Below, piece by piece: positions 7,840 through 18,485 of a stretch of DNA of 64,000 nt; position 1 is the stretch's first letter; the number at the start of each line of letters is the position of its first letter. A program made the position numbers and the translations under genes. Source of the DNA: OLB6 sp964467455 (GTDB taxonomy: Bacteria > Bacteroidota > Ignavibacteria > Kapaibacteriales > Kapaibacteriaceae); assembly GCA_964467455.1 (NCBI GenBank), contig CAYXQJ010000019.1, positions 1 through 64,000 of the forward strand. The letters run 5' to 3'. The notes below the pieces were generated by a model, which saw only the letters and a program-made list of their open reading frames with translations, did not search any database and had not been told where the DNA came from.

Positions 7840-9891
7840 ATGAACCCGTTCGCGACGCGCGTTCTACTTACCACATCGTCCTTACTCATAGCCGGCATCA
7901 CAGCATCTGCCCAGATGTTGATGCCCTCTTCTGTACCGATCAAGACGGTACAAGACGCTGCAAAGCAGTCACGCTCGATCAACTCGATCGTTCCCCACGC
8001 CACGTCTGAAGAGATGGCGGTGATCGTGGCAACGTCTCCGGTCCTTCGTCCGGTGTCGACGCCGAAGGTCGTAGCTCTTCCGCAGGAAGATCCACGCGGC
8101 GCAAAGGTTGGCATGACGTATTATGACTTCCAGACCAATGCGTCGATGGCCAAGCGTGTGACGTATTACGAGGACGGCTCTGACAAGTATCTCCAGGTGA
8201 TCTGGATGGCCGCCAAGGACGGAACGCGTGACCCGGTATCGCAAGCACCGGGTTTCAACAACTCACGCGGAAGCCACTACAACTTCCTGGATGTCAACGA
8301 CCCCGACAATCCGGTTCCGGGTATTGAAGATTGGCAGAAGATCGAATCACAACGTGCCGGATGGCCGTCGCTGGTCCAGTTTGATGATGGTTCGGTCGGT
8401 ACACCATCGCACACGCCGATCTACTACTTCGGCAACGCCGGAGTTGGCGATGATCAATTCTTTGAATTCGCTCAAGTCTCCCAACCTGCGGATTCGGCAT
8501 TGTGGCCTCGCGCTGCGGTTGATGGTCAGAACAATGTGCACTTGATCTATAACCGCAACATCCCGGGCAGTGGCACCCAAGTTGCATATCGCAGATCGAC
8601 CGACCGCGGGAGCACATGGGAGCCGGAGATCCTCTTCACCGGCCCTTCAGCCTTAGTACCGTCTGGTTTCCCATCGAATCTCCTTAGCACACTTACACGC
8701 AACGGTAATGGTGGTGATTCGTATGCGATCACCGCTCGTGGTTCGAATGTCGTGGTTGCCTATAGCAATGCCGGCCTTCAGATCCACACACGCAAGTCAA
8801 CAGATTACGGTCGCACATGGGATGATGGTCAGACAGGATGGAACATCATCTTCGCTGGCAACTATACGATGATCGACTCGACGACCTATTCGAACGGTGA
8901 CTCGATCGAGTTGCAGTCTGACACCGTAGCATCGCCTTCGGCGCACATCGCTCTTGCGATCGATTCCGAGGGACGAGCTCACTACACCGTTGGCCAAACG
9001 GTCACGTATTTGATCCAAAAAGGCGCTACTGATCCAAGCCAACCACGCTCTGGTATCATCTACGAAGTCGATGACGAATCACTCTTCCGCTTTGCCGGTG
9101 TGTACTACTACAAGGAAGGCGACACGGTCTTCTACAACGTAGGACCGGCAGGTGGCGGCGATTGGGACGGACAGGGCACGATCGTCAGCCGTCGTCCGTA
9201 CTCCGGGGCAAGCCGATATCCGTCGATGGGCGTGGATGCCAATGACAACATCTATCTGGCCTATTGCTCCGTGAAGACCGGAGATGTCTTGCCGATGCAG
9301 ATCGACACCACACCTACCTACAGCCAGACGGAGCCCGATACACTTGTTGAAGTAGATGGTCTCTATGGCCACGTTTACCTCACCCATAAGCTCAAGAACT
9401 TCCCGCAGTGGTCTGCTCCGAAGGATGCCACGCCGTCAGGTGTGAACTCGTTGTTCGCTTCGGTGTGTGATAACGTTGTGAACGACCGTATCTACATTGC
9501 CTACAGTGTAAGCCCCCTTCCCGGCGACCGCGTCACGAACGTTGAGACGGATGCTGTACCTGCTGACATCTACGTGATGGCTTATCCGACGTCAGAACTG
9601 AATGTTGTCAGCAGCGTTGGTGAAACTCAAGAACTGCAAGCCGATGTTACCATCGCGCCGAATCCTGCCAATGAACGCACACGTCTGCACATCTCCAGTG
9701 TAACTCCTGGAACGATGTCGGTGTCCGTTGTTACGATGCACGGTGAACGCGTCATGCGCTCAACAAGCCCAACAGCCGAATCGGTGTGGGACGTTGAGAT
9801 CCCAACGCAGCAACTGGCATCGGGTGCCTATATGATCGTCATCGAACAGAACGGCGCCACAGTGACGCAGACGTTGAGCGTCATTCATTGA
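7840..9891 (+). CDS. Secreted Asp-box (sialidase-like propeller) protein with T9SS type A sorting domain
   Basis: The 683-aa protein has a signal peptide (residues 1-25, ITASAQ). The middle carries Asp-box-like strands (STDRGSTWEPE, STDYGRTWDDG), as found in sialidase/BNR-type beta-propellers. No catalytic sialidase arginine triad could be confirmed, so enzyme activity should not be assumed. The last about 85 residues (APNPANERTRL, VVTMHGERV, QQLASGAYMIVIE) form a typical type A C-terminal sorting domain, recognised by the type IX secretion system and cleaved or anchored at the cell surface. It lies just upstream of a TonB receptor and a PorV-like gene. The substrate is unknown. Confidence 0.85.
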   Translation: MNPFATRVLLTTSSLLIAGITASAQMLMPSSVPIKTVQDAAKQSRSINSIVPHATSEEMAVIVATSPVLRPVSTPKVVALPQEDPRGAKVGMTYYDFQTNASMAKRVTYYEDGSDKYLQVIWMAAKDGTRDPVSQAPGFNNSRGSHYNFLDVNDPDNPVPGIEDWQKIESQRAGWPSLVQFDDGSVGTPSHTPIYYFGNAGVGDDQFFEFAQVSQPADSALWPRAAVDGQNNVHLIYNRNIPGSGTQVAYRRSTDRGSTWEPEILFTGPSALVPSGFPSNLLSTLTRNGNGGDSYAITARGSNVVVAYSNAGLQIHTRKSTDYGRTWDDGQTGWNIIFAGNYTMIDSTTYSNGDSIELQSDTVASPSAHIALAIDSEGRAHYTVGQTVTYLIQKGATDPSQPRSGIIYEVDDESLFRFAGVYYYKEGDTVFYNVGPAGGGDWDGQGTIVSRRPYSGASRYPSMGVDANDNIYLAYCSVKTGDVLPMQIDTTPTYSQTEPDTLVEVDGLYGHVYLTHKLKNFPQWSAPKDATPSGVNSLFASVCDNVVNDRIYIAYSVSPLPGDRVTNVETDAVPADIYVMAYPTSELNVVSSVGETQELQADVTIAPNPANERTRLHISSVTPGTMSVSVVTMHGERVMRSTSPTAESVWDVEIPTQQLASGAYMIVIEQNGATVTQTLSVIH

Positions 9892-9936
9892 TCTGAAAAA
9901 AATCCTCTAGAAACTCATTGCTCTCGGGAGTGTTTC

Positions 9937-12900
9937 ATGGTGCGTAAGTACCTCGTTGTCGTGTTCGCATTGCTCGCCGTCGCACCGACCGCGTATGCAG
10001 GCATCACCGGCATTTTGGCTGGTAAGGTCGTTGATAGTGAAGGCAAGGGTGTTCCCGGCGCCACCGTGCGAGTTATCGGAACTACGCGTGGCGGCATCAC
10101 AAAGGGTGATGGTAAATACACCATCATCAATATCAATGCCGGACAGTATGACATCCGCGTAACGGCGATCGGTTACGACACAGCAACAAAGCGTGTGTCG
10201 ATCTCGGCAGATCAGACCGTGACCTTGAACTTCACGCTAACGCAAGGCGGCGTTCAGATGAAGGCCGTTGACGTCACCGCTGAACGCGAGATGATCCGTT
10301 CTACCGACGTCGGCACCGTTCGCACCACAAAGGGCGATGCTCTGACGACGATGGCCCGTGATAACGTTGCCTCGGCAGTTACGTTGAGCGCCGGTATCTC
10401 AACCTCAGGGACGGGTTTTGCGGTTCGCGGTTCACGTCCAACAGAAACACAGGTCCTCGTTGACGGTCTGTCCGTATCGGACCAGTTCGTCGGCGCATTC
10501 GGCAACACCGGTGCCACAGTAACAAGTGCCATGCCGAGTAGCTTTGCCACGGAAGAAGTGCAAGCCCAAACAGGTGGTTTCGGTGCTGAATACGGCAATG
10601 CCGTAGGAGGTATCGTCAACCAGGTTGTGAAGACAGGGAAGACGGACCGCTTTGAAGGTCTGTTGCGTTGGAGAAAAGACGTTCCATTCTTGTTTGGTAA
10701 CGCCGGTAATGGCGTATCACTTGGTGCACCACTTGAAGACGTTGTAGACGTTACACTCGGTGGTCCACTTGGCTTCAACCGTTCCACCTTCTTTATTGCT
10801 GTCCGCAATAACTATCAAACCTTCCGCAACTTCGGCCTTGAAGTGTTGGATCCGGAAGGCAACAACCTCGGCCAGTTCCCGAACAACCGCACGTGGGGAC
10901 GCAACATCACGGGCCGCATGAAATTCCAGATCACGGATGCTGCCTTCCTCCTCGTTGGCGGTATGTACGGTGTCGACAATTTCGAACGTTCCGGTTGGGG
11001 TTGGCTCTATGCCGACAATGAAGGTGTTCTTACCGATTCCTTCGGCAATCCGATCCTCGATGCCAATGGCAACCAACAATCGAACAAGTTCGTGGAACGA
11101 TCGGCAAAACAGGCGATCATTCAAGAGTTCACGAGTAACGCCTTCGCTCAGATTAACCATACGCTCGGTGCCAACACCGTGTATGAAGTTCGCGCATCCT
11201 ATAACCTCAAGAAGACGGAGATCGGCAAACGTAAAACGGCCGAAACACCGGGGATCTTCACAGGGTGGGACCTCTACTATCCGGAAGACAACCTTCGCAT
11301 TGATGATACGGTATACGTGCAAGGCGGCAACGTGATCTTGGATGCCTACGACTATATGCGCAAGCGTGCCATCACGGAAGACGGATATGCCGAGTTCGAA
11401 GTCACACGTCCGAACCCGATCACGGGATTCGTCGAAGGCCCGGGCGACGCACAGACCACGTTGAATCCCTACGGTCTGTTCAACTACTTCAACGCTCGCG
11501 GTAATGAAGCCGGCATCGACTTCCGTCAGGCGTCCTTCATGCAGTTCGACGGTAACATCACGCACAACCTTGAAGTTGGCGACACCCGCCACGTCCTCAA
11601 GGGTGGGTTCGAGTTGCGTCTCTATCGCCTCACCCGCCACTCTAACGGCAATCCGTGGGACGGTAACCCATTCTTTGACTTGTACGGTAGCGACTACGGC
11701 GAGAACATTTATATCGACCCATCTACGCCGAATTACGAATCCACGAAGGCCGCAACCGAAGAACCATTTGCTCCGGTCACCGGTGCCATCTTCTTCCAAG
11801 ATCAGATCCAATTCAAGGGGCTGGTGTTTACGCCAGGTGTTCGTATCGACTACATCGATCCGAACTCACTCTATCGTAATCAGTTCGATGTATTCTATCC
11901 CTATGGCTCCGATGTCGGCTTTGCCGAAGCAGATCCGAAGCTGTATTTCAGCCCGCGTTTGACGATCACCTATCCGGTAAGCGCCGACGGACGCCAGAAC
12001 TTCAAGCTTGCCTACGGTATCTATTATCAGGCGTCACCGTTCTCTGACTTCTACGACAACTTCAACGCTACGTTCCTTCGCGGCGGCAACTTGCTTGGTA
12101 ATCCAAACCTCGAGATGCAGCGTACCAACCAATATGAAGTGTCATACAACCACCAGCTTTCGGATGTGTTCGCCCTTACCGTTACGGGCTTCTATAAGGA
12201 CATCTACAATCAGCCGGACATCGCCTTCGTTCGCGCCGTACCAAATCCGTTCTATCAGCAGGTCATGTCGGCCTACGGTAACTCGAAGGGTATTGAGTTG
12301 ACGCTTGAGCGCCGGACCGCAGACAACTGGGGCTTCAATGTCAACTATACGCTCCAGTCGGCTACCGGTACAGCCAACAACAGCCAGACGGTCGTTGGCC
12401 TCGATCCGTACACCGGCGAGCCCGCCTTCCCGGTGGAACCATTCCCGCTGTCATTCGACCGACGTCACCGCGTCAACATGGCCCTCAACTTCCTCTGGGG
12501 TAATGATGAAGGTCCGATGATCGCCGGTATTCCGCTGCTCGAGTACTTCACGATCACGCTTACCGGCTTCTGGCAGTCCGGTGCTCCGTATACGCCGGTC
12601 AACCAACAAGGTCAGGCAACGGGTGCCATCAACTCTGCTCGTTTCCCGTCCTTCTGGAACTCGGAGTTGCGGATCGTGCGAACGATCCCATTGAATGAGC
12701 TGCTGGGTGGCAATACGTCACTCGATATCTTCCTCGACGTGTTCAACTTGTTGAACTACGTCGAAGCGATCGCCTTCTACCCGCGTACGGGCAGCCCGGA
12801 CAACGACGGCTTTGCTCTCAATCGCGTACCGGGTGACTTCCCGTCGACGACGTATTACAAGGAAGCTGATCCGAAGAACAAGGTCACAACACAATCCAAT

Positions 12901-13080
12901 CAGTATGATCGTGTTGGCAAGCGCATGTACAATTCCGCTGTCGACTTCAACGGCGACGGCACCGTTACGGCCGAAGAGTCGTATCAAGGATATCAGATCT
13001 ATGTTCAGGACGTGATCGATCGTCGCGGCAACTATCAAGCACCGCGTCAGGTCTACTTCGGTATCATGTTCCGCTTCTAA
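9937..13080 (+). CDS. TonB-dependent outer-membrane receptor with carboxypeptidase-regulatory-like domain
   Basis: The protein has 1047 residues. After a signal peptide (residues 1-21) there is a CarboxypepD_reg-like domain (about 24-105; GKVVDSEGKGVPGATVRV), then a plug (about 120-250, with VRGSRPTETQVLVDG and AEYGNAVGGIVNQV), then a long barrel ending in YFGIMFRF, an aromatic-terminated insertion signal. This is the SusC/Oar-like class. It imports, or acts as outer-membrane assembly partner for, an unknown substrate. There is no SusD-type lipoprotein beside it, so carbohydrate uptake is not supported. The neighbours (1415-aa secreted protein, PorV-like, GWxTD) suggest a secretion or surface-protein role instead. 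Confidence 0.92.
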   Translation: MVRKYLVVVFALLAVAPTAYAGITGILAGKVVDSEGKGVPGATVRVIGTTRGGITKGDGKYTIININAGQYDIRVTAIGYDTATKRVSISADQTVTLNFTLTQGGVQMKAVDVTAEREMIRSTDVGTVRTTKGDALTTMARDNVASAVTLSAGISTSGTGFAVRGSRPTETQVLVDGLSVSDQFVGAFGNTGATVTSAMPSSFATEEVQAQTGGFGAEYGNAVGGIVNQVVKTGKTDRFEGLLRWRKDVPFLFGNAGNGVSLGAPLEDVVDVTLGGPLGFNRSTFFIAVRNNYQTFRNFGLEVLDPEGNNLGQFPNNRTWGRNITGRMKFQITDAAFLLVGGMYGVDNFERSGWGWLYADNEGVLTDSFGNPILDANGNQQSNKFVERSAKQAIIQEFTSNAFAQINHTLGANTVYEVRASYNLKKTEIGKRKTAETPGIFTGWDLYYPEDNLRIDDTVYVQGGNVILDAYDYMRKRAITEDGYAEFEVTRPNPITGFVEGPGDAQTTLNPYGLFNYFNARGNEAGIDFRQASFMQFDGNITHNLEVGDTRHVLKGGFELRLYRLTRHSNGNPWDGNPFFDLYGSDYGENIYIDPSTPNYESTKAATEEPFAPVTGAIFFQDQIQFKGLVFTPGVRIDYIDPNSLYRNQFDVFYPYGSDVGFAEADPKLYFSPRLTITYPVSADGRQNFKLAYGIYYQASPFSDFYDNFNATFLRGGNLLGNPNLEMQRTNQYEVSYNHQLSDVFALTVTGFYKDIYNQPDIAFVRAVPNPFYQQVMSAYGNSKGIELTLERRTADNWGFNVNYTLQSATGTANNSQTVVGLDPYTGEPAFPVEPFPLSFDRRHRVNMALNFLWGNDEGPMIAGIPLLEYFTITLTGFWQSGAPYTPVNQQGQATGAINSARFPSFWNSELRIVRTIPLNELLGGNTSLDIFLDVFNLLNYVEAIAFYPRTGSPDNDGFALNRVPGDFPSTTYYKEADPKNKVTTQSNQYDRVGKRMYNSAVDFNGDGTVTAEESYQGYQIYVQDVIDRRGNYQAPRQVYFGIMFRF

Positions 13081-13124
13081 TCTCACCACCACCTACGATT
13101 ACTAGATAGCATCACGGAGAAATC

Positions 13125-16100
13125 ATGACTCAACGATGGTTCCAGCGGATCATGCTTGTTGGCATCACACTTGGTGTGGTAGCCACGGCATTGGAAGCCC
13201 GCACGAAGGACCAGGTCGCCAAGAAGGACCAGGCATCCGAGGATGTGCAGCGCACTCCTCGTGGCGCGTTCGACCTTCAGCGCAACGTGGTATCGAACAT
13301 CGATTTTTACACCACCAACTACGGCATCTTCGGTTATAACATTGCCAACCAGGTAGGTGGAACGTTCTGGCCGCGTGGTCTGCGCAACCAGTACATCTTT
13401 GCCGGTGGCGCGTGGTTCGGTGCATTGAAGCGCCAGCCAGGTTCGACGGAACTGCGCAAGCGGGTGACGATCACATATAATCCCAACTCCGGGCAGTCAT
13501 GGATGGTACCTGGTTCGATCGAAGACGGCAACGCCCAAAACCCGCCGGGTACGGTCGATCAAGGTGGTGAAGCCACCAATAAGTACCGCACCTATTTCTC
13601 GACGGACTTTAGCGTCGCCGATGGTACGGACTTCTTGAATCCCACCTTCCCGAACTGGCCGATCTGGGATTCGTCGCCTAACGATACCCTGCGCATCAAC
13701 AACTACTACGGCTACTACATCAACGATATCAACCAGCGCAATCGCCAGAACTTTGATAAGGGGCCGGCATTCATCTCCGACGAAGATGTCTTCTCCGTCT
13801 ATCGCGACACCGATCTCTCGCGGTATGAAGGTGGTGCTGCACGTCGTGAAGCGGAAGGATTCCCCCTTGGTTTCCAGATCGAACAGATGATCTATTCGTG
13901 GGGCTTTGGCGACTATGCCGACATGATCTTCATCAAATACATGTTCATCCACCCGGAGCAGTTCCCCGATACGCTGTATCAATGCTGGATGGCTTCTGTG
14001 ATGGACGTCGACATCGCCCTCGGTACCAACCCGGTCGGTGGTGCGCAGAACGACCGCGCACGATACTACATCGAAGAAGATACGCTCAACCTCGCTGTAC
14101 AGTGGACAAACGGCGACCGCGGTGAGGCGGGTCAAGGCTTCGGCTATCTCGGCTTTAACTTCCTTGAAAGCCCGGCAGTAGATGCCGATGGCTTCCTTCG
14201 CAAAGACAAGAAGCAATTCCCGGTGACCGAGCAGCTTGGTCTCCGAACCTTCCGCAACTGGCCTATTACCTCGGACCAGTTGGAGAATGAAGACCGATAC
14301 AACTTTATGTCAACCGGCCAGCAGGACGGTGACGATGGACCGGGCGACCGTCGAATGCTGATGGCTACCGGCCCGTTCAATATGCGTCCAGGCGACTCTG
14401 CCCGTATCGTGGTTGGTATCATCCTCGGTACGACGGCCTCCGGCAAAGATGCGACTGGCGAGACGTCAGACATGGCCGAGTTGCTCCGTAAGGTTCGATT
14501 TGCACAGTTCGTGTACGACAATCAGTTCCGTGCTCCGCGTGCTCCGGATCTTCCGATCATCAAGGGCTATCCTTCAGACGCTGCCTTCTTCCAAGTTCCT
14601 TCGGCGGGTTGGTTGCCCCTTAACAATGCTGTGGTGATCCAGTGGGATTCAACTGCTGAACTTTCGGTGGACACGCTCGAAGGCGGTCTTGACTTCATGG
14701 GCTACCGCATCTACCGTGCTCGTCGGACCGACCTTGATACGTTCGATGTGGACTATAATGCCACAACGCGTAAAGGCCCTCTTGGTTGGAAGCAGATCGG
14801 TCAATATGCCGTTCCGCCGATGTTCTTTAAGTCTTCGGTCACTGTGCCGGATGTGGGCTTGAACATCGAAGAGTTCGACATCGCCGACATCATCCGTCCG
14901 GGTCAGCGCAAATTCCTCGTAGTACGCTATCCGTTTACGGCTGAACCTTGGGGTTCTTACTTCCGCGGCCTTCTTGCAACCCGTAACGGGTACCAGTATC
15001 AACTGAATCCAGACCAAACGCTCAATGTGAATCGTTTCGACAAGTACGACTCCGTGCGATTCACCTACCTGACCACGCAGTTCGAAGATCTGCCAACGGT
15101 CAATCGTGCAACGGGTGGTACAGCGGATGCATGGGGTCTTGACTCGACTCAAGCCGATATTGCCAAGGATAGCTTGATCAAGTTGATCCTTGCCAAGAAG
15201 GTGAAGGCCGCACCATTCCTCTTTACGGATCCAACTGAGATGTCTGGCCGCCGTCCATTCGAAGAGACGTCTGAGGTTCGAAAGGGCATCATTGCGAACT
15301 TTATTCGATCGAACTCACGTAGCCGCACATCCTACGACTTTGGTGATGATGATCGAAACGGTACAATTCTCTACGACCCAGATCCGGAGAAGTCGGAGAA
15401 GCTCATCAACAACGTTGAATATTATTATGCCGTTCGTGCCTACGACGAAGGTGACTACCTGCAAGGGACGCGTTCAAAGCTTAACAATCGCGCTATCGGT
15501 CTTCCGAATACGGTCACTACGGTTCCGTTGGCTTCACGTCCGGGTGCATCACCCAGCATCGAGTTCCGTGTCGACCCGGCAGATCAAGCTCGGATCGGTG
15601 GCATCTACAATCTCCGACTCTTGATCCAAGATCAGCAGCGTTTTAATCAGCTGTTCGCAGGCAGAACGTTGGAGCTCGAGTTCTATCGTGACTGGATCGG
15701 TATCGATCACGACCAACAGCCAACAAATGACGAGATTGGTTTGTACAATCTGTACTTCGTGTTGCGCGATTCCGCTACGAAAGACCAGTTAGCCATTTGG
15801 AACTCGCCGTTGCCGCCGCAGCTGTGCGCAACCGGCTCCCGACTGGCTGGTTACTTTACAGAGAATACCGTAACGTGGGTGGATACGGCCGGCGTCACAC
15901 TCGACTCCGCCACAAAGGCCGTTCTTGACACGGTCTTTGATCCAACAACAGGTGAGATCGTCCGCATTGACACCACCACGTTCCACCTTCCCGACAACAC
16001 GGAGCGTGAGATCCGCAGCGGCTCATATCAGACGGATGCCGTATGCTTCAACAACAAATACGCTCTAGGTGCAGTTGGTCTCGCATTTGACTATTCCTTC

Positions 16101-17372
16101 CAGCAATGGGGTGGTGTGTACCGCACGGTTGAATCTGGCGACATCATCTCAGGGGGCGATCCCAATATCTATGTCGGTAAGGCGCGGATGGAGGCACTGA
16201 CCTATAATGACAGTCGACCGCTAAACCAGGCGCCGCCACTGTATAAAGATGTGTTCAACTTCGAATACCCAACGGGTGTGATCGCGCCAACCAGTTATAA
16301 CAACGGTCCCGGTGTCTATGAGATCGAATTTGTTGAAGGGGGCACAGAGACCATCACCACAGCATTCCGTCTTAGCGCGAACGTTGGAGATGCGAACGAC
16401 AAGAATCCGGTAATGACTTTCGAGAACGTACCGTATCTCCGCATGAAGATCCGCAACGTTGCTGAGTTCGATCGTTTGGACATCAAGCCCGATGGCACAG
16501 TGGGCTCTGCAAAGGTTTCCTATCCGTTCGATCTCACGAACTTCGATCAGTCCGTCGATACGGCTTCGCAACTTCGTGAGTTCCCGAATCCGGAGCTGAC
16601 GCCGTTGGGTTCGTTCTCACTCGCAGCGTATGGCTGGAGAAACTCGCAGAATGGCGATTCCCGTCCGGGCAACGTTGCGAACTACTCGGCTGACTCGAAC
16701 TCCGCCTATCCGCTTGGCGTTGGCAAGTACTACCTGTCGCGTAATCTGTCAACAACGGGTACGGACACGCTCGACTTCTGTCACGTGTTGACGATCGCCG
16801 GTGCTCAGTTCACCATCGACTTCTCACGCAAGGGTCGACGCAATAACGCCTTCGCCGCTGCTCCGTCAACAACACCGCCGGCTGAGTTTCCGAAGACGGA
16901 CTTCAAGGTTGGTGACAAGATCCGCGTTTACACGCAAGGTGGAGCTCTTGGCTATCCGTTCGACTTCGCCAAGGCCTATGCCAAGGTTGGAGAGTACGAT
17001 CCGGCCGTACAAGGTGCAGCCTATACCGACGACCAGCTGGAGCAGATCCAAGTTGTTCCGAATCCGTACTACGTCACGCATGAAGGCACTCGTTCTCCGT
17101 ATGAAGGACGCCTGTACTTCACGCGTCTGCCGAGAAAGTGTACGATCAGCATCTTCACGACATCAGGCGATCTTGTCACGACGTATAATCACGACGAGAC
17201 CACCAGCACTGACCCAGGCACATTTGGTACCTACGTGTGGGATCTTCTTTCGAAGAACAACCAGCGTGTTGTAAGCCAGATGCTCATCGCGAAGATCGAA
17301 ACACCGGAAGGCGCGCAAGTGATGCGCAAGTTCTCCATCATCGTCGGTCCAGCACGGATCGTGCAAGAATAA
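13125..17372 (+). CDS. Giant secreted protein with FlgD/T9SS-type C-terminal Ig-like domain
   Basis: The protein has 1415 residues with a signal peptide and a body I cannot assign to a named fold. Near residue 1308 there is VVPNPYYV, followed by an Ig-like strand set (LYFTRLPRKCTISIFT, GTYVWDLLSKNNQRVV) resembling FlgD-Ig or type A sorting domains, so cell-surface export is likely. It sits between a TonB receptor (44 bp upstream) and a PorV-family gene (27 bp downstream, with a GGACGGAG ribosome site), consistent with one transcript. I have the impression that this receptor, large protein, PorV order recurs in Ignavibacteria-like genomes, but cannot check it. Possible roles include a surface-layer or gliding-type scaffold. 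Confidence 0.75.
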   Translation: MTQRWFQRIMLVGITLGVVATALEARTKDQVAKKDQASEDVQRTPRGAFDLQRNVVSNIDFYTTNYGIFGYNIANQVGGTFWPRGLRNQYIFAGGAWFGALKRQPGSTELRKRVTITYNPNSGQSWMVPGSIEDGNAQNPPGTVDQGGEATNKYRTYFSTDFSVADGTDFLNPTFPNWPIWDSSPNDTLRINNYYGYYINDINQRNRQNFDKGPAFISDEDVFSVYRDTDLSRYEGGAARREAEGFPLGFQIEQMIYSWGFGDYADMIFIKYMFIHPEQFPDTLYQCWMASVMDVDIALGTNPVGGAQNDRARYYIEEDTLNLAVQWTNGDRGEAGQGFGYLGFNFLESPAVDADGFLRKDKKQFPVTEQLGLRTFRNWPITSDQLENEDRYNFMSTGQQDGDDGPGDRRMLMATGPFNMRPGDSARIVVGIILGTTASGKDATGETSDMAELLRKVRFAQFVYDNQFRAPRAPDLPIIKGYPSDAAFFQVPSAGWLPLNNAVVIQWDSTAELSVDTLEGGLDFMGYRIYRARRTDLDTFDVDYNATTRKGPLGWKQIGQYAVPPMFFKSSVTVPDVGLNIEEFDIADIIRPGQRKFLVVRYPFTAEPWGSYFRGLLATRNGYQYQLNPDQTLNVNRFDKYDSVRFTYLTTQFEDLPTVNRATGGTADAWGLDSTQADIAKDSLIKLILAKKVKAAPFLFTDPTEMSGRRPFEETSEVRKGIIANFIRSNSRSRTSYDFGDDDRNGTILYDPDPEKSEKLINNVEYYYAVRAYDEGDYLQGTRSKLNNRAIGLPNTVTTVPLASRPGASPSIEFRVDPADQARIGGIYNLRLLIQDQQRFNQLFAGRTLELEFYRDWIGIDHDQQPTNDEIGLYNLYFVLRDSATKDQLAIWNSPLPPQLCATGSRLAGYFTENTVTWVDTAGVTLDSATKAVLDTVFDPTTGEIVRIDTTTFHLPDNTEREIRSGSYQTDAVCFNNKYALGAVGLAFDYSFQQWGGVYRTVESGDIISGGDPNIYVGKARMEALTYNDSRPLNQAPPLYKDVFNFEYPTGVIAPTSYNNGPGVYEIEFVEGGTETITTAFRLSANVGDANDKNPVMTFENVPYLRMKIRNVAEFDRLDIKPDGTVGSAKVSYPFDLTNFDQSVDTASQLREFPNPELTPLGSFSLAAYGWRNSQNGDSRPGNVANYSADSNSAYPLGVGKYYLSRNLSTTGTDTLDFCHVLTIAGAQFTIDFSRKGRRNNAFAAAPSTTPPAEFPKTDFKVGDKIRVYTQGGALGYPFDFAKAYAKVGEYDPAVQGAAYTDDQLEQIQVVPNPYYVTHEGTRSPYEGRLYFTRLPRKCTISIFTTSGDLVTTYNHDETTSTDPGTFGTYVWDLLSKNNQRVVSQMLIAKIETPEGAQVMRKFSIIVGPARIVQE

Positions 17373-17399
17373 CCAAGCAAAAAAGGGACGGAGTCATTC

Positions 17400-18485
17400 A
17401 TGGATCGACAGTTTTTTACATGGAAAGGCCTCGCCGTGACGGTTGCACTCGCTGCGACCGCATTGGTAGCTCCCGTGCGTGCACAGCAAGTTGCCGTGAC
17501 CGCCGGTGAGTTCACCAAGGTTGGTCTCTCAGGCGGGCAATTCCTGAAGATCGGCGTAGGTGCTCGCGGTACGGCAATGGCAGGCGCGTACAGCGGCCTC
17601 GTTGACGACGCTACGGCCGTGTACTGGAACCCTGCTGGATTGGTGAACATCCAAGGATGGGGCGCCAACTTCAGCCATACCTTCTGGTTTGCCGGCATGT
17701 CGCACAGCTTTGCCGCTGCTGTGATCCCGGTCTCGGAGAAATTCCGTGTGGCTGCCAGCTTCACCGGATTCAGTTCCGGTGACATCACGATCACAACCAC
17801 TGATCAACAATCAGGTATTGGCGGTATCTACAACGTCAGCGATATCGCTATCGGTGTGACACTCGCCGGCTACCTCACGGAGCAGTTCTCCTTTGGCGCG
17901 ACGGCGAAGTTCGTCAACCATGGCTTCACGAATATGTCGGCCTCCGGCTTCGTGTTCGATATCGGTACTCTGTATAACACCGGATTCAACGGTGTCACAC
18001 TGGGCTTCTCGATCAACAGTCTTGGTACCTCACAGTCCTACACCGGCTCCGATGTGAACCGCACCAACCCGCCGTTCAACGGTTTGAATCAGAGCCCCAT
18101 CGACATGGCCCTGTATACGTCGCCGTTCGAAGTACCGCTGTCCTTCCGCGCCGGCCTTGGCGTGGATATGTTCAAGGGTTTTGTCGCCGAGGCACCGGAA
18201 ACGGATGTTGACGGCACGGTGATCCACTCGTGGTTGGTCGCGGCCGACTTCGAAACCTATGCCGATGTGCCCGAGCAATTTGCGATTGGCACCGAATATG
18301 CCTTCCGCGAGTTCATCGCTCTACGCGCCGGGTACCGTTTTGGTAGCGACCAGTTTGGCCTCTCCGGTGGTGTCGGCCTGAAGTATAAGAGCGGCACGTT
18401 CGATGGCCGCGTTGACTACTCGGTTAGCCCATCCGAGAGTCTGGGCCTTGTCCAGCGTTTGAGTATTGAAATTGGTTTTGACTAA
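17400..18485 (+). CDS. PorV/PorQ-family outer-membrane protein
   Basis: The protein has 361 residues with a signal peptide ending in VRAQQ. It carries the family signature GGQFLKIGVGARGTAMAGAY followed by the WNPAGL turn seen in FadL-like and PorV proteins, then a 14-strand-type barrel pattern to the end (LSIEIGFD). PorV is the outer-membrane shuttle that collects T9SS cargo from the translocon. Paralogs of the family have other roles. Its position directly after a large putative cargo protein and before a GWxTD protein suggests a dedicated export partner, which is inference. Its end overlaps the next gene's possible non-ATG start. Confidence 0.88.
   Translation: MDRQFFTWKGLAVTVALAATALVAPVRAQQVAVTAGEFTKVGLSGGQFLKIGVGARGTAMAGAYSGLVDDATAVYWNPAGLVNIQGWGANFSHTFWFAGMSHSFAAAVIPVSEKFRVAASFTGFSSGDITITTTDQQSGIGGIYNVSDIAIGVTLAGYLTEQFSFGATAKFVNHGFTNMSASGFVFDIGTLYNTGFNGVTLGFSINSLGTSQSYTGSDVNRTNPPFNGLNQSPIDMALYTSPFEVPLSFRAGLGVDMFKGFVAEAPETDVDGTVIHSWLVAADFETYADVPEQFAIGTEYAFREFIALRAGYRFGSDQFGLSGGVGLKYKSGTFDGRVDYSVSPSESLGLVQRLSIEIGFD

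Noticed and set aside
7840..9891. Annotation as an active sialidase
   Set aside because: Only Asp-box-like strands are visible; the catalytic residues of sialidases could not be found.
10717..11811. Long minus-strand open frame opposite the TonB receptor
   Set aside because: No recognisable domain; it is a shadow of the receptor gene, which has signal peptide, plug and barrel.
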